From Nepenthes gracilis (lineage: Eukaryota > Streptophyta > Magnoliopsida > Caryophyllales > Nepenthaceae), in NCBI GenBank assembly GCA_033239525.1, contig BSYO01000009.1, positions 20,791,299-20,855,298 of the forward strand: DNA of 64,000 nucleotides. The letters run 5' to 3'. Every line of letters starts with the position of its first letter. Within the stretch, counting starts at the first letter, position 1. The notes under the pieces were generated by a model, which did not search any database, had not been told where the DNA came from, and saw only the letters and a list, made by a program, of their open reading frames with translations. Made by a program: the position numbers and the translations under genes. This document shows, piece after piece, positions 43,885-56,919 of the stretch.

Positions 43885-46821
43885 ATGGCTTGTTCATCAC
43901 TGTTCGCCGTCAAGATTTTATCACCCTCTGTATCTTCAGAGGCAAAATCAGCTGCATCGGTGCGCCTCAGAGTGAGGGTTGGAACGTCCCGGATCCAAAC
44001 GGCTGTGCAAACCCCTGCAGCTGCGGAGGCGGCCGCGGTGGTAGCTGCTCGGCTGGAGCCCAGAGTGGAAGAGAGAAATGGATACTGGGTTTTGAAGGAG
44101 AAGTTCAGAGAGGGTATTAATCTGCAGGAGAAGATCAAGATTGAAAAGGATCCCATGAAACTGTTTGTTGAGGATGGTGTTAATGAGCTTGCTAAGATGT
44201 CTCTCGAGGATATTGAGAAATCCAAGCATACCAAGGATGACATTGACGTTCGTCTCAAGTGGCTCGGCCTCTTTCATCGAAGAAAATATCATTGTAAGCC
44301 CCTCTCGTTCTCTCTCTGCCTCCTACTCTTCTTTTTTCTCTCTCTGCCTAGGATTTCTGCCATTATGTAGCTAATTTCATCATATCTTCTTTGCTCCAAG
44401 GTTAGTCATGCATAATCCTTTGTTTCAGAATATTGTGATCTGGGTATCTTAGTTTTGTACTATTTTTGGATGAAAGAATGTCAGAATCTATTCTGATAGA
44501 TCTACTATTTAATTCCGATTGAGACAATTCTCTTTCTCTTGGATCCTCAATTAGGAGAAACAAATTTGGAATTCATAATATGATCGATTAGTTTATTCTG
44601 TGATTTGTCCTACGTCTAATGTATATTCCCCAGTGCAAAATTGCTACTGTAGATTGACATTAAAATTCATAGATCTACATGTAATGTCATGGAATTCATA
44701 TCTAGTAATAAGCTTTTAAAATTTAGCTGTATTTTCACAGGAGAAGGAAAAAATGTAGCCACATAAAGGAAGGTTCTAAACCATCTTAATCGATTGACAT
44801 TACGTGAGACACTTGGAATTTATATTTTGTCCAGTGATTTTGGAACAATTTCTATCTGCCTAATCTGCTTCTGTTAATAGATGGTAGATTTATGATGAGA
44901 CTGAAGCTACCTAATGGGGTGACAACTAGTGCACAAACCCGATACTTAGCGAGTGCCATAAGGAAATACGGAAAGGAGGGGTGTGCAGATGTCACAACGA
45001 GGCAGAACTGGCAAATTCGTGGGGTGGTGCTGCCAGATGTGCTGGAGATCTTGGAAGGTCTTGCTGATGTAGGCTTGACAAGCCTGCAGAGTGGCATGGA
45101 CAATGTGAGGAATCCAGTCGGTAATCCTCTTGCAGGCATCGACCCACACGAGATTGTTGATACACGGCTTTACAACAATCTGCTATCCCATTTTATCACT
45201 GCCAATTCCCATGGTTTTACGGCTATTACCAACTTGTAAGTCATTCCGTTCCCCTCCCCCAAAACAAACTTTACAACTGCTGAAAAGTTGCAGAGATGAT
45301 TATTACATAAATTATTATATGATATTGACATGATTTCCGAAACAGGGATGATGCATATATATGGAAATAATTGAAAAGGTTTGTAAATACCCCAAGTTAC
45401 AAGAAACAACGTATCCCATTCCTCTAGAACATCAGAAAACCTTCAAAATTTGCCCATTAGATAGAAAGAGAAATTCTATTTGTTTAAAAAAGGCATGAAA
45501 AGGAGATCTTTGTAGTGAAAAAGAAGAAGAAAAAGAAGAAAGTATGAGCTCAATGTGCGTGTGTTTTGTCATGCAGGCCGCGGAAGTGGAATGTGTGTGT
45601 TGTAGGCTCCCATGATCTCTTTGAACATCCGCACATAAATGATCTTGCTTATATGCCTGCTATGAAGAATGGAAAATTTGGATTTAATTTGCTTGTCGGC
45701 GGCTTCTTTAGCATCAAACGATGTGCAGAGGCGATTCCGCTTGACGCGTGGGTCTCTGCAGATGATGTCATTCCAGTCTGCAAAGCCGTGCTAGAAGCAT
45801 ATAGAGATCTTGGCACCCGAGGAAACAGGCAGAAGACAAGGATGATGTGGTTGATTGACGAACTTGTGAGTACTTGCCATTCTTGTACTCGTTTTTAAGC
45901 AACTTGTTAGGCCAGTTTATGAGTGATTGACAACTTCCATGACAAAAGTGTTGTATTTTGAGCCATTATCAAGATCTGAAATGTCAGTGTGTTCAACACG
46001 TTATATGCTCAGCATCGGCTCGAGCATTACATTTGGGTCTAAATCACTTTTTCACACGACATGGTTTTGGCTCAATGCAGGGTATTGAAGCTTTCAGGTC
46101 TGAGGTAGCTAAGAGAATGCCCCAGAAAATGCTGGAGAGGTCATCCTCAGAAGAACTGGTCCAGAAGCATTGGGATAGAAGAGACTATCTTGGTGTTCAT
46201 CCACAGAAACAACGAGGCTTGAGCTATGTAGGTCTCCATGTCCCTGTGGGCCGCGTCCAAGCGGACGACATGGATGAGCTAGCTCGTTTAGCCGATGACT
46301 ATGGATCTGGCGAACTACGGCTCACCGTGGAGCAGAACATCATTATTCCCAATGTCAAAAACTCTAAAGTTGAAGCCTTGCTCAAAGAGCCTCTATTAAG
46401 GGACAGGTTTTCACCGGAGCCACCCCTCCTGATGAAAGGATTGGTATCGTGCACCGGGAATCAGTTCTGCGGGCAAGCTATCATTGAGACAAAAGCACAG
46501 GCAATGAAGGTGGCCGAGGAAGTGATGCGTCAAGTTTCAGTTACTCGGCCGGTTCGGATGCACTGGACAGGCTGCCCAAATAGCTGCGGGCAGGTTCAGG
46601 TGGCAGATATTGGATTCATGGGGTGTATGACAAGGGATGAGAAGGGAAAGCCTTGTGAAGGGGTGGATATTTTCCTGGGAGGAAGGGTTGGTAGTGACTC
46701 CCGTCTTGGTGATGTTTACAAGAAAGCTGTCCCTTGCAAAGATGTTGTGCCTATAGTTGTGGACATTTTGATAAACCGATTTGGAGCCATTGCTCGGGAA
46801 AGGGAAGAAGAAGAACAATAA
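43885..46821 (+). CDS. NIR: Ferredoxin-nitrite reductase, plastid
   Basis: Exons 43885-44293, 44881-45235, 45577-45865 and 46081-46821 make 597 residues; known plant enzymes have about 585-595. It reduces nitrite to ammonium with six electrons from ferredoxin in the plastid stroma. An N-terminal transit peptide (MACSSLFAVKIL...) precedes the ferredoxin-binding and substrate region (TTRQNWQIRGV, NPVGNPLAGIDP). The siroheme/[4Fe-4S] ligands are the four cysteines near 475, 481, 516 and 520 (CTGNQFC and GCPNSC). Introns of 587, 341 and 215 bp are at the usual plant NiR positions. The chosen ATG follows the NRE by 122 bp and is the first to give a plastid-type leader. The enzyme follows nitrate reductase; no partner gene is nearby. 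Sulfite reductase is excluded by the close fit to NiR along the whole length. Confidence 0.97.
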
Positions 46822-48190
46822 AGCAATAAAATCTTATTTCTTTTTATATCAATCAAATGCTTTCGTATTCACACCCATGAAGAATACATGTCAATTCCAA
46901 AGAAACCTATTCAGTGAATTCAAAAATGTTGGTTCTACAACCCATGAAATATCACCCCAGGATGACCATGTTAGCAACTGTACTTTCCACTACCTTTTTT
47001 TTTTTTTTTTTTTTTTTTTGTGGGGCTTCTTTTATATCGAAATAAAGAGCATGCTTTGTCAAAAAACATTATTTGTAATTTTGATGTGTAATAAAAATGC
47101 CTTGATTGTGAAATGTTTTGAGTGATGCATGTGATTCTTTATGTGCTAGAATCTGAAGATTGCCTTCTACCACTCATTTTTCTCTTTAACTCTCATTGGT
47201 TTTGCAGAAAACGAAATGGATAACAAGCAACTGTACTTTCTGATCGACTGTGTATGCATCATTGGATATTATGTAAGATTCTGAATACTAAACTACAGAT
47301 CTGCAATGTCTTCTTGTGCTCGTTTCTCTGATTGTTATAAAGCTGTTTTAATTTGTAAGATATTCGCTTCTGCTAATTACGAGGTTATTATTATAGTAAT
47401 AAATGTTTTTTTTTTTTTTTTTTTACTTCAAAATATGTGATAATGTCTAAACGACAGATGTTAATTCAACAACTATTGCCAACAATCATGTTATTTCTTA
47501 TGACAAATAAGAAAATTTTCAGGTGGGATCTTTAGTAGGAGAAAGAGCAGCTTTTTCATTTTTTATTTTTTGTCTCGATCTGATATATTAGCAGGTTCCC
47601 TTTGTTATGCGCGAATAATAGCTAATATTGAGTTAACCCATTTAATAGAAATATTATCAAATAAAATCATCACCATAAGATCTGACGATTACAAATTTGA
47701 ATGGTAAAAACGATATTTTTTATATAATACGAAGTAAAATCAGGTAAAATAGAACCAAAAAGTAAACTGACCCTCATGTAGAAAGTTTCATACATTGGTC
47801 TGGACATCCAACTAGATCGAAGAAGGAAACATCTTCGAATTTGGACAAATCTGCACAAACCTAAGCTTGAAAGATGAAGGATCCTAATTCGCCCATAACT
47901 TGCAATTAATTAGTACTTAATCAGAGTTCAGACAGCAGGATGGAAAAGGCAAAAATTTTGAAAGGGCAGAAGCCTTTGGTTCACCATCTAATCAAGAATT
48001 TGAGCCTCACAGTCGCATTTTATAGACCAAAACATGTGATTTTCAACCAGGAAATCATTCATACTTGTCCTCAGAAGATCTATAATTCAAAATCCAACAA
48101 AATAAAACAGACAACATTGTTACAATCTCAAGCACACCTTAATCGAATCAGTTCAAAGATTTTCCCACTATAAGTAATCAGACAAACACA
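46822..48190. other. Convergent 3' intergenic region NiR / TIC20-I
   Basis: Holds the 3'UTRs of both converging genes, long T runs (46997-47019 and 47406-47424) and no other gene. Small ORFs are chance. Confidence 0.6.
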
Positions 48191-49309
48191 TTAATCATAT
48201 GGGATTTGGATGTATGCAGCATCGCATACAAATGGGATGTCGGCATACATCCCAGCAAGAGCACACCTGATGCTCTCCAATACAGTAAATAAGTAACCAA
48301 ATGCCACAGCAGTCCAAAAGTGCATCCCAATTTTACCCCAATAAACTCCAAGTGGCATCCAGCGGCTCACAGTTCCGATTACTTGTAGGGCAATCTCAAG
48401 CAACATTCCCATGACAACATGGAATCTGAAGAAATGAGGCCACTCTTTCCTCCTCACAATTCCCAGGTATGCGACGAAGAAGTATGCCATCAAGAACCAG
48501 CTCGGAAGACTCCCGATGGCTCCAAGAAATGGGTATGTCAAAAATTCAAAGTCTTCGAGAAATGGATGAAGATGATATGCCGTCTCGGCATACATCCAAG
48601 TCTCGTGCAGTGGCATCAGATACGGAAGACAGGAGAGAGTCCTCCACCACCATCTTGGCTTCTTGGTCATTGGAGGATACCGGTAACTGTAGGGGACATC
48701 CTTGGATGCTCTGGGTGGGGTAACATGTCTTATCTGCTTGGGCAACCATGGAATGGTATTCAACAAGCCGCCTTGCTCACCATTTAAAAGAAGAGATGAA
48801 GCAGCAGAAAGATGCAAGAATGAAGTCCCTGCCCACTGAAAATTATAAATAAAAGAAACAGATAGCACTGACAATCTAAGGAACAAATGAATGATCATTC
48901 ATTATCGTCTCAAAAATCCACAAAAAAAGAATATTCAATGACTTCATTCAGAAACCAGTTTTTCAATTTACTGAGGTTCTCTGATGGATTTGGTATATGA
49001 ATACAAGAACTCAGACATGTTTGACCAATTACATTAGGTAACCAAATCATATCAGAGGAATCTCCTATACTGCATAGCTAACTAGAAAGTATAAAAAAGA
49101 ACATTTTTGGTTTAGTTTAATCACATACCTCTAGATAAAGAAGATTTAAGCTCCCGATGAAGACCATATGAAGATCTGACATCTGGCAGCGCAGCCCTTG
49201 GAGGCAAAAGAGTGGCAATTGGACGAGTTGGATTATAGGAGACAGGTTTACAAGCCCCTGAATTTATTTGCATGGTCCCAGAAGTTATGGTCCATCCATT
49301 TACGATCAT
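48191..49309 (-). CDS. TIC20-I: TIC20-I, plastid inner-envelope import channel
   Basis: Coding exons 49309-49129 and 48828-48191 (minus strand) give 272 residues; Arabidopsis TIC20-I has 274. The first exon encodes the transit peptide; the mature part starts near ASKDVPYSYRYPPMTKKPRW and carries four membrane segments (about SWFLMAYFFVAYLGIV, MGMLLEIALQVIGTV, AVAFGYLFTVLESI and the span near YPFLGAI) and the fixed ending VCDAAYIQIPYD. TIC20 forms the protein-conducting part of the 1-MDa TIC complex. The intron acceptor was chosen at GTGGGCAG|GG, 10 nt past an earlier CAG, because only it keeps the frame (LSRGTSFLHLS, like the family's leader). An upstream non-coding exon is likely. Confidence 0.95.
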
Positions 49310-49324
49310 TTTGAGGAAACTGGT

Positions 49325-51489
49325 CTGAGAAAGGAATTAAATTTATAAATTAGTGTCACACGAATGCATGGAAACAGCAGATATGGAGAAGCAAACCACC
49401 TCTTTCTTTCTAGGACTCTTCTATCAGGTAAAAATCAAACTACAAATGACATGATGATTATTCACGGAGAAAGAAAAACAGATAAGATGTCCACTATTTT
49501 GTTTTTTTTTTTTTTTTTTTTTGTGGTTAAGTGGCAGGAAGTGTTCTCCTTTATTTTTGTGAGGGTGCAGGGAGGTTGCCATTATTCTTGCACCCTTACG
49601 TGTTGAGGAAGAAAATTTTGAAAGCACAATGATGCAAAAGGCCAATGATCCAGACAAGGGAAACAGCAATTATTTATGAACTCACAAATATGATTCACAT
49701 ATCTATAAGCTGATGAAGACAAACTCTCTGTATGACATGCATGCAACTGAATTTGCATTTATTAAGTCCAAACCAAGAGGCCTACTAATGAAGATATATG
49801 CTAAGAATCAGGTTGAGGAGCAAAATTTAATTCAGCAACAGAAAAGATTAAAAAGAAGCTGAAACTGAAGGCATATGAATTCTAAGTTCACAAGCCATTA
49901 GTGAATCACCAAATAACAAGCCCTCAAAACCTTGCAAGTCTCACCCTCATCATAATTTGCGTGAATCTCTTCACAGTATGACATAGAAAATACACAAGCA
50001 TGTATTCAGTACTGTGCTCTCTTTTTTTTGGAGGCGGGTTACAGTAGTAGGTGCTCTTTCAGTATCAGCATTTTGTATGCAATATTTTAGTTTTCTTTAT
50101 TCCTTAAAATTGATGCTTGCATAGTCCTGAGTCATTCCATTGCCTACTTCCCATAAATCTTCAGTACAATCTTGTAGGAACTTTCAACATGAAGCAAATT
50201 GACATTAATGATATACTCTAAAGCACACTATGCACAAAATTAGCTGTAGTAGCATTGTTTTCTGGTTCATTTGTTCCCCTCCTCCCAGTGTTGTGCCTAT
50301 GATTAATTATAACTTGCCATGAAAAAGTCATGACTGTTGTTGCTAATTGGTGAACAGGGCATCCCAATGCACAAACTTCATATATTACAATAATCGGAGC
50401 ATCCAATATAGACAATTTTAACCCAATATTATTGTGACTTTTGAATGTGAGAAAATATATGCCTCATCATTTCAAAAAAATTTTACCTACTGCATTGCCA
50501 CACATACAATGTAAAACAGGGCCGAACACAATTTCCCAAACCCTTCTTACATGTTTCTAGTCCCTAATCAATTCTTCACCATGTTGATCCACAAGATTGA
50601 TCACGGATCTGGTAGCAAAAAATAATTTTTTTTGGGGGTAGGGGGATTGTTTGCAGTGGAATGAGGATGAGTGGGTTACTTTTGTAGTGAAATCCACAAG
50701 AGTGAGTCAGTTCCACTTCAAACTTGCAGAATGAACTAGGCAACTCAAATAGACTGCAATGGAGCATGGTTTTTGTGATTGCACATCCATGATCTGGAAT
50801 TCATCAATGCTATAGAATTCAGGGGGCGTCACATCTCAGTTTGTTGGACCGGCCTGATGTCCTGAAACTATAAGAGTGAATCACTCCTACGGTTCAGATA
50901 ATACTGAAAACGCAACTGATTCAGTAAACAGATTATTCGCCTTTCTTGGTCTTGGTCTCTCAGAAGCAAGTAGCCTCTTGTGGTAATCAAACAGCCTAAA
51001 CTGTAACCCTATCAACATTTTCCTCTTTTCCCTACTAATTTATCAGAACGAGAAATGCAGAACTATTGTCGTGAAGAACAGATCTCACCTGTTCTTCTAC
51101 TTCCAATGGCAACAGGATATATACATGAACTTAGGGCAAATTTCTGAACTCTTCATTTTTATAATAAACCAAAGGGTAATAATGCCTTGAAACTGAATAA
51201 AAAAAAAATGGTTAAGCTCTCGGATGCCATATTCACTAGGGTAACGTTCTACATATAATTGACATGAGAAAGAACTTCCTCGATCAAGGATTTCGCATAA
51301 TTTTTTCTTCTTCAATAAGTGGACAGATAAAAGAGATGAATAGCTCGTAATACAACACGGAAAGGAAAAAAGGGTATAGAAAAAGGAGGAAGGTGCTGAG
51401 TAGGAAGAAAAAAGGTTTCAAATTTCCAAATTTCAAGAGATAAAATGTTGAAATGAAGAAGGAAGCCTGGGGGGCCGCTGGCGACTTAC
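49325..51489 (-). other. 5'UTR intron of TIC20-I (2165 bp)
   Basis: Acceptor ttctcag|acca at 49326/49325 (minus) precedes the ATG by 15 nt. A donor gtaagt lies at 51489-51484 (minus). The intron holds no recognised gene; a (T)n run is near 49501-49522. Confidence 0.5.
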
Positions 51490-51600
51490 CGCCTGGAAGT
51501 GGGAAAACTGGTTGGAGGTCGCGTGCGGCGGCGCTTGTCTCGTAGACGACGGTGAGCGGCGTCACGGAATAGGGTTTAAATTTCTTCTTCCCGGTTGCAG
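51490..51600 (-). other. 5'UTR exon of TIC20-I with telo-box
   Basis: GC-rich leader ending at a consensus donor. AAACCCTA (telo-box) lies at 51577-51570 on the minus strand, like at the TIM14 leader. The start site is approximate. Confidence 0.5.
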
Positions 51601-51959
51601 TGCTGGGGTTTCTGAATCTCAGAATTCTGGTTCAAATAACCAGATAAGACTGCGGAGGCAGCAGGTTGAATGGTACGTTCGATTTAATTTTAAACGTAGA
51701 AAATATGAAGAAATAACACTATCACAATTATATGGAGGAAATTTAAAATATATATATATATGTATATTCATAAGATTATTTCTGCAGTTCTAAATAATAT
51801 AAAAACTATATTCTATTTATGTATTTTGTAATCCAAGCGTTTGTTTGAAATTGTCTTGAGCATCATAAACAGTTTCTATAGATTGAGTATCGCTTAAAAA
51901 AATATATTAAAAACTGTCCCTAAAGTTTTCTTTGAAGTTGGCTCGGATAAAAAGAGATT

Positions 51960-53880
51960 AGAAAATTTTGCTTGACAATTGTTGATATATACTGAGATAT
52001 GAATATTCATTTTTAATTATTATATCAAAATATTTAAATGGTTAAATATTGTTTTTTTGACATAACAGCTTATCTATTTTCTAAATATATATATATATTT
52101 TTGCTTTTTGTTTCTTGACCTCACTTTTGATTTTGATCGCTTTATTACAGCGTATTTATAGGCAAAATGTTAAAAGAGCCATTAAGAAGAAGATCATTCA
52201 TGATTGGTGGCATATTATGTGATAGAAGGTAATTATTGGGTTATAGGTCGCTCCCGTATTAATTTATATCTATTTGACGTACCAATTAGTGGTACGGTTG
52301 AGAAATTTTTCGCATGCATAATAAAAGCCTGAAGCACAGATTTTAGAAGTATCATACCTAAGAGGCACTCGAGACGCCAATTCAAGAAGCATCATACTTG
52401 AGGTGCGTTTAAGGGGCACCAAGGCGCCGATTCTAGAGGTAATCGTGCTTGAGACACATGATAAGCGTACAAGAATAGCTCACAGTATAAAAATGTACCG
52501 ATGCGTTTTTAGGGTTATCTACTTGCCTTTTAAGCACTATCTATGAGAGAACAAGAAAAAAAAAGTAAGAAAATAGAGAAGAGAAATATTCGAGTATCCG
52601 ATTAAATTTTAAATTGAATTCTAATCTCCACCGTCATTGATACGCTATTCATAAAATTAAGAAAATGTCTACAAATTTTATTTATTCTCTTTTATCTTAT
52701 ATTATTTACTATTTGAGTTTATTTGTGATAGGATATTGTGACCTTATATTTAGAATTTATATAACCGAAATATTATATAGTTGAGATATTTACAAACTTC
52801 TAATCCTATAATTCTTTTCACTCATTTTAAACAAAATTTTTCATGTAAAATTCATATCTTGTTTCATTATTTGTGATTATTGGTTATTTGTTATGTATTG
52901 TCAAATATTTTTTCACAATTCAAATAAGTGATCCGAGTTTCAACAATCAATCATAACTTTTTCCTAATCTATGCTAGACGTCATTGTATTGCTTAATTAT
53001 ATTTCCTTTGTATCCCCCCTTCAAGTGTGGCAAATGACTTTTTAGCATGACAACCATTAATATACGTTGAGGTATGAATGCCTCTCTTTAGATGTTATGT
53101 CGGGTTGTTTGAATATTTCAGTATTATCTTTTTAAGGGAAGTATCAATTTCTTAATAAATTCCCTTTGTTTTTGCCTTTTGACCTCTCATTTGATTTTAA
53201 TCCCTTTGTTAAATAGTTGGTGGTTTATTTATAGGCAAAAGGTCAAAAAAGTTGTCGAGAGAAAAATAATTCATAATTGGTTATATATTATGTGTCAAAA
53301 GAAGGCATATTTTTTTCCCTAATCTATGCTAGATATCACTATATTGAACAATTAGTTTTCCTCTTACATTTTTCTTTTGAATATGACAAATGACTTTTTA
53401 GCATTATAACATTTGATATACACTTAATTATAACAGAAAACTTTTAAGCATTATAACTTTTGTATTTTTTTCTTCAAATATGACGGATGACTTTTCAATA
53501 TTGTAACCGTTAATATACGCTCAAATATAAATGCCTATCTTTAATTGTTATATCAAGATGTTTGAATCTCTCGGTATCACTTTTTTGGCAGAGTAACTCC
53601 TATATTTCCTAATAAATTCCCTTTGTTTTTTGCTTGTTAAGCTCTCCTTTGATTTTGATCCCTCTTTCAAATGGTTGATGGGCATTTATAACCAAAACAT
53701 CAAAAAAGCAACTGGAAGGGAGATCATCCATGATTGGTTGCATATTGTGTATCAGAATAAGCATACTTTTTTCTTAATCTGTGTTAGCCATTGCTACACT
53801 GTCTAATCATCTTCCCTTTTATATTCCCTTCCTTCAAGGGTGACAAATGGCTTTTTTACCTGACAAGTGTTGATATATGA
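51960..53880 (+). repeat. Diverged tandem repeat, interrupted by an LTR
   Basis: Recurring blocks: a ttgatttt.atc.ctttgtt/cttt stretch, a tttataggcaaaa.gt.aaaa block, a catgattggt...atatt.tgtgt block, a taatctatgctag block and an aatatgacaaatgactttttagcat block. They appear near 51960-52230, 52975-53320, 53320-53775 and 53775-53880, with unit lengths of roughly 350-460 bp. The first unit continues on the far side of the LTR at 52234-52945. Function unknown; no coding frame. Confidence 0.6.
52234..52945 (+). mobile_element. Solo LTR of the copia family (712 bp)
   Basis: Length matches the 703-bp LTR at 12379. Start tattgggttatagg against TGTTGGATTTTAATC, shared gccgattctagaggtaat, gtataaaaatg, gcgtttttagggtta and gagagaacaagaaa blocks, end tttcaaca. 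No internal region. It split a unit of the tandem repeat. Target duplications are too decayed to see. Confidence 0.65.
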
Positions 53881-56800
53881 TGGACAAACATGACACCTAT
53901 TGCCCAAAGAAGCTACCAATGATCTTTATATAGGGTAGGTGCTAGTGTATCCTCCAATTTTAACTTCTAATAAATATATTATTATAAATAAATTCAATCA
54001 AAGCTATTAATTAACATAAATAAATAAAATCTGATCAAACTCAGATTTGACTTATTTATTGTTAATATACATAACTACGTTCCGTTGCTACTTATTTTTT
54101 TGTAAATAAATAAGCTCTAATAAACTTATAATATGTTAAAACTTTCTCAACTTGACTCATTTGTAACTATATATCTATGTGACAAATTGATCATATTTTT
54201 CCATTCTTGGAACAATATATTAGTTAAACAATTGCATCGAACTCCCATAGATACCACACCGAATACTCACACCAGATCAAGGGAGCTCAATCTCTTAAAA
54301 TGATAAAGGTCATTTTTATCTATGTTTGAATAATTTATTTTTAAATAAATGACTGTAATTTAACTACTTTTAAAAAAATTAAAAACTAGCTAAAATTAAT
54401 TATTAAATTATAATCATTCATTTAAAATTTAATAATTCAAATTTAAAAAATACGGCCTCTATCTTTTTAAGAGATGTAACCCTCCTGATTCCCACCCACG
54501 CCCCCAAATAATAAAAGAAAAAAAATTAGGATAAATAGGAAGCAATTATATTTATTTTTATTATTAAAATAGAAAAAAAAACTTATTATTAAAGTACCAC
54601 GGGAAAAAAAAAAAACCTATTTGTCCTCTATTTTTTATTATTCAATTTTAATTATTGGAATGATAACAGAATTCAGTTCCTTGGAGAGCCGTGACCTTCT
54701 TCCTCTGTAATAATAAAGCTTGATGCAATGGAGTTGAGAACCATGACAGGCCAATGCATTAAATCCACCTCTCAGAAAACCCCAATTCTGTTATATTAGC
54801 TCAATAAAAATTGATAAATTATATAGTGCTTGAGGTTGATTAAATTATGCCTAAGCTCAGACTGACCCAAATACAGCATATATAACATAAAACAATACAT
54901 ACATATCAGCCGTCCATGAATGTAAACTTAAGCCCTATGTATTATTTCATTTTATATCATTTAAAATTTGATTTTTAAATAACACATACTTAACAATGGC
55001 CATATATACTTAAAAATATTAAAGATTCTAATTACTTTATGAATTTTGTTATCAGAAATCTAAGTTGATCTGTACGTACTAACCCAACATGTTTTATGAT
55101 AGATAGTGTACATTATCGAGCATTGAATTACAAACCTAATCTGATATCAAAAAAAAGCCTAATGAGCAAGCTTAATGATATCTCAGGTGATTTAGATTGG
55201 CTGACTAGATGACATAAAATTTTGGTGTCAAAACACCATTACCAAGACAATTAATTAACAAAGATTGGACCATAGGAGCACATTAAGGGAGCTCGGGATA
55301 TTCGGCTAAGCAAACAACTCCTATACTGAGCCAAAATCATGGGTTCTTAGCCTACTCATCAAAAGTATTGGCACCCACAATCTCCATGATCAAAAAATGA
55401 GGAGCCTCCTTTGATGATCCATGATCCTGAATATGCATGGTAGCAACTGACCGGAATAGTTAATGACCCCCCCTTCTTGATTATGGCATGTAACCCCACT
55501 TAATATGAAGTTAACTTTATGTATCTACAATTACAAAATCTCTTAATATAATAAGTATATCTTATAATCTGATGACCTAATTATCTTATAATTCAAAATT
55601 TTTTGACAGATCTAAATATTAGAATAATTGATCTTCACGGATCTTTACAATCCATGAGATTTAAGACAAATTTTGAGTACAATTCACACAGCAGATATCT
55701 AAAGTTTGCCCTCAAATCCAGCTCTCCACAAATATTCTTAAAACCTAATCTTCGAATCATCTCTCTTTCTAACTTATTCTCTCATTTACTCTCTCTAACT
55801 CATTTATTAAACAGGATTATTGACTTGAGCTTAAAAGGCCAATCTTAAATTTTTTGAAACTCTCATTTTGACTTGTGCCATACAATATTTAGGTTGAAAT
55901 GTACAAGATTTTGCTCCAAAATTTCTTGAACCAAAATTTAGATATATGATACACATCAAATCTAAAAATTTAAAACCTTATGTTCTCACTTTATAGTTAA
56001 AAGGTATTTTTTATGAGTTGAATGATTTTTATAGGACTTATTACTTGAATATTTATAGTTTTATTGTTATATTAACTAATTCTAAAATATATTAATACTA
56101 TTAAATTTTACTTAAAAAAACAATTTTAGATTGGATTTGACCTTAAATAAATCCAAATTAATAGAGTTTTGCCCGCCCAAAGCCTTATAGGTATGGATTA
56201 TGAATTTAAACTAAAAAGGCACAGCACAGTAAAAATAGTTCAATTCTCTAGTGCATTAGTTGCCATTACCTTGCATTAAGGCTTCGTTATACCCTAAAAA
56301 ATATGGACTTATTAACTAGTGATGTGATAGTCCTCCCAGTACCAAGCTCATATATCTATATACACAACAATTAGGATCAAAAGCTGGGAGATTAAATGAT
56401 GAAAGTTAAATAATTATTTAAATTATTTGATATAATCTCTATTATTTTGCTACCTAACTTTTAATTCTAATCATTAGTTGAATATAAATGCTGGGACAAC
56501 ATAACAACTCTCCTTATTGAGGAACTTTTCATGGGAAAAACGATTCACATGTTAGAAGGGTTTCACAGAGGGGAGCAAACAACTCAAATCAACGCAGGGA
56601 GCATTAATGAACCGGTAGAAGGGAACACTGAGGAAGTTAATGCCTCTCTGGTCTACAATGAAGAAATCTGTCAGGGAAGAAGTTTACATCTGACATAAAA
56701 CCTACAAAACTTCTTCCCTTGAATCCACCACCAAATGAAGATGGACATCATGAAGAAATTATACTTCTGATTAAACAAAGATATCTCCTACAAATATAGC

Positions 56801-56900
56801 ATAGTGCCTAAACTTTGTGAAAACTACTACTATCTACATTGTTTCTTAGATCAAAAAGAAAGTGAAGGTACTATGTCAAATAGTGTATTGAATACCCTGG
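53881..56900. other. AT-rich intergenic DNA
   Basis: No gene recognised in 3 kb. 55240-55500 is more complex (ggagctcgggatattcggc, catgatcaaaaaatgaggagcc) and may be an old repeat, without clear ends. The 81-residue ORF at 55603-55848 is not recognised and probably chance. Confidence 0.5.
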
Positions 56901-56919
56901 ATTTAGTGTTCCTTCGTTC

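Noticed and set aside
43592..43975. 127-residue ORF overlapping the NiR promoter and start
   Set aside because: Wrong frame relative to the NiR transit peptide and spans the NRE; no family match.
55603..55848. 81-residue ORF in the TIC20-I/PWWP interval
   Set aside because: No recognisable motif, low-complexity surroundings and no splice or promoter context.
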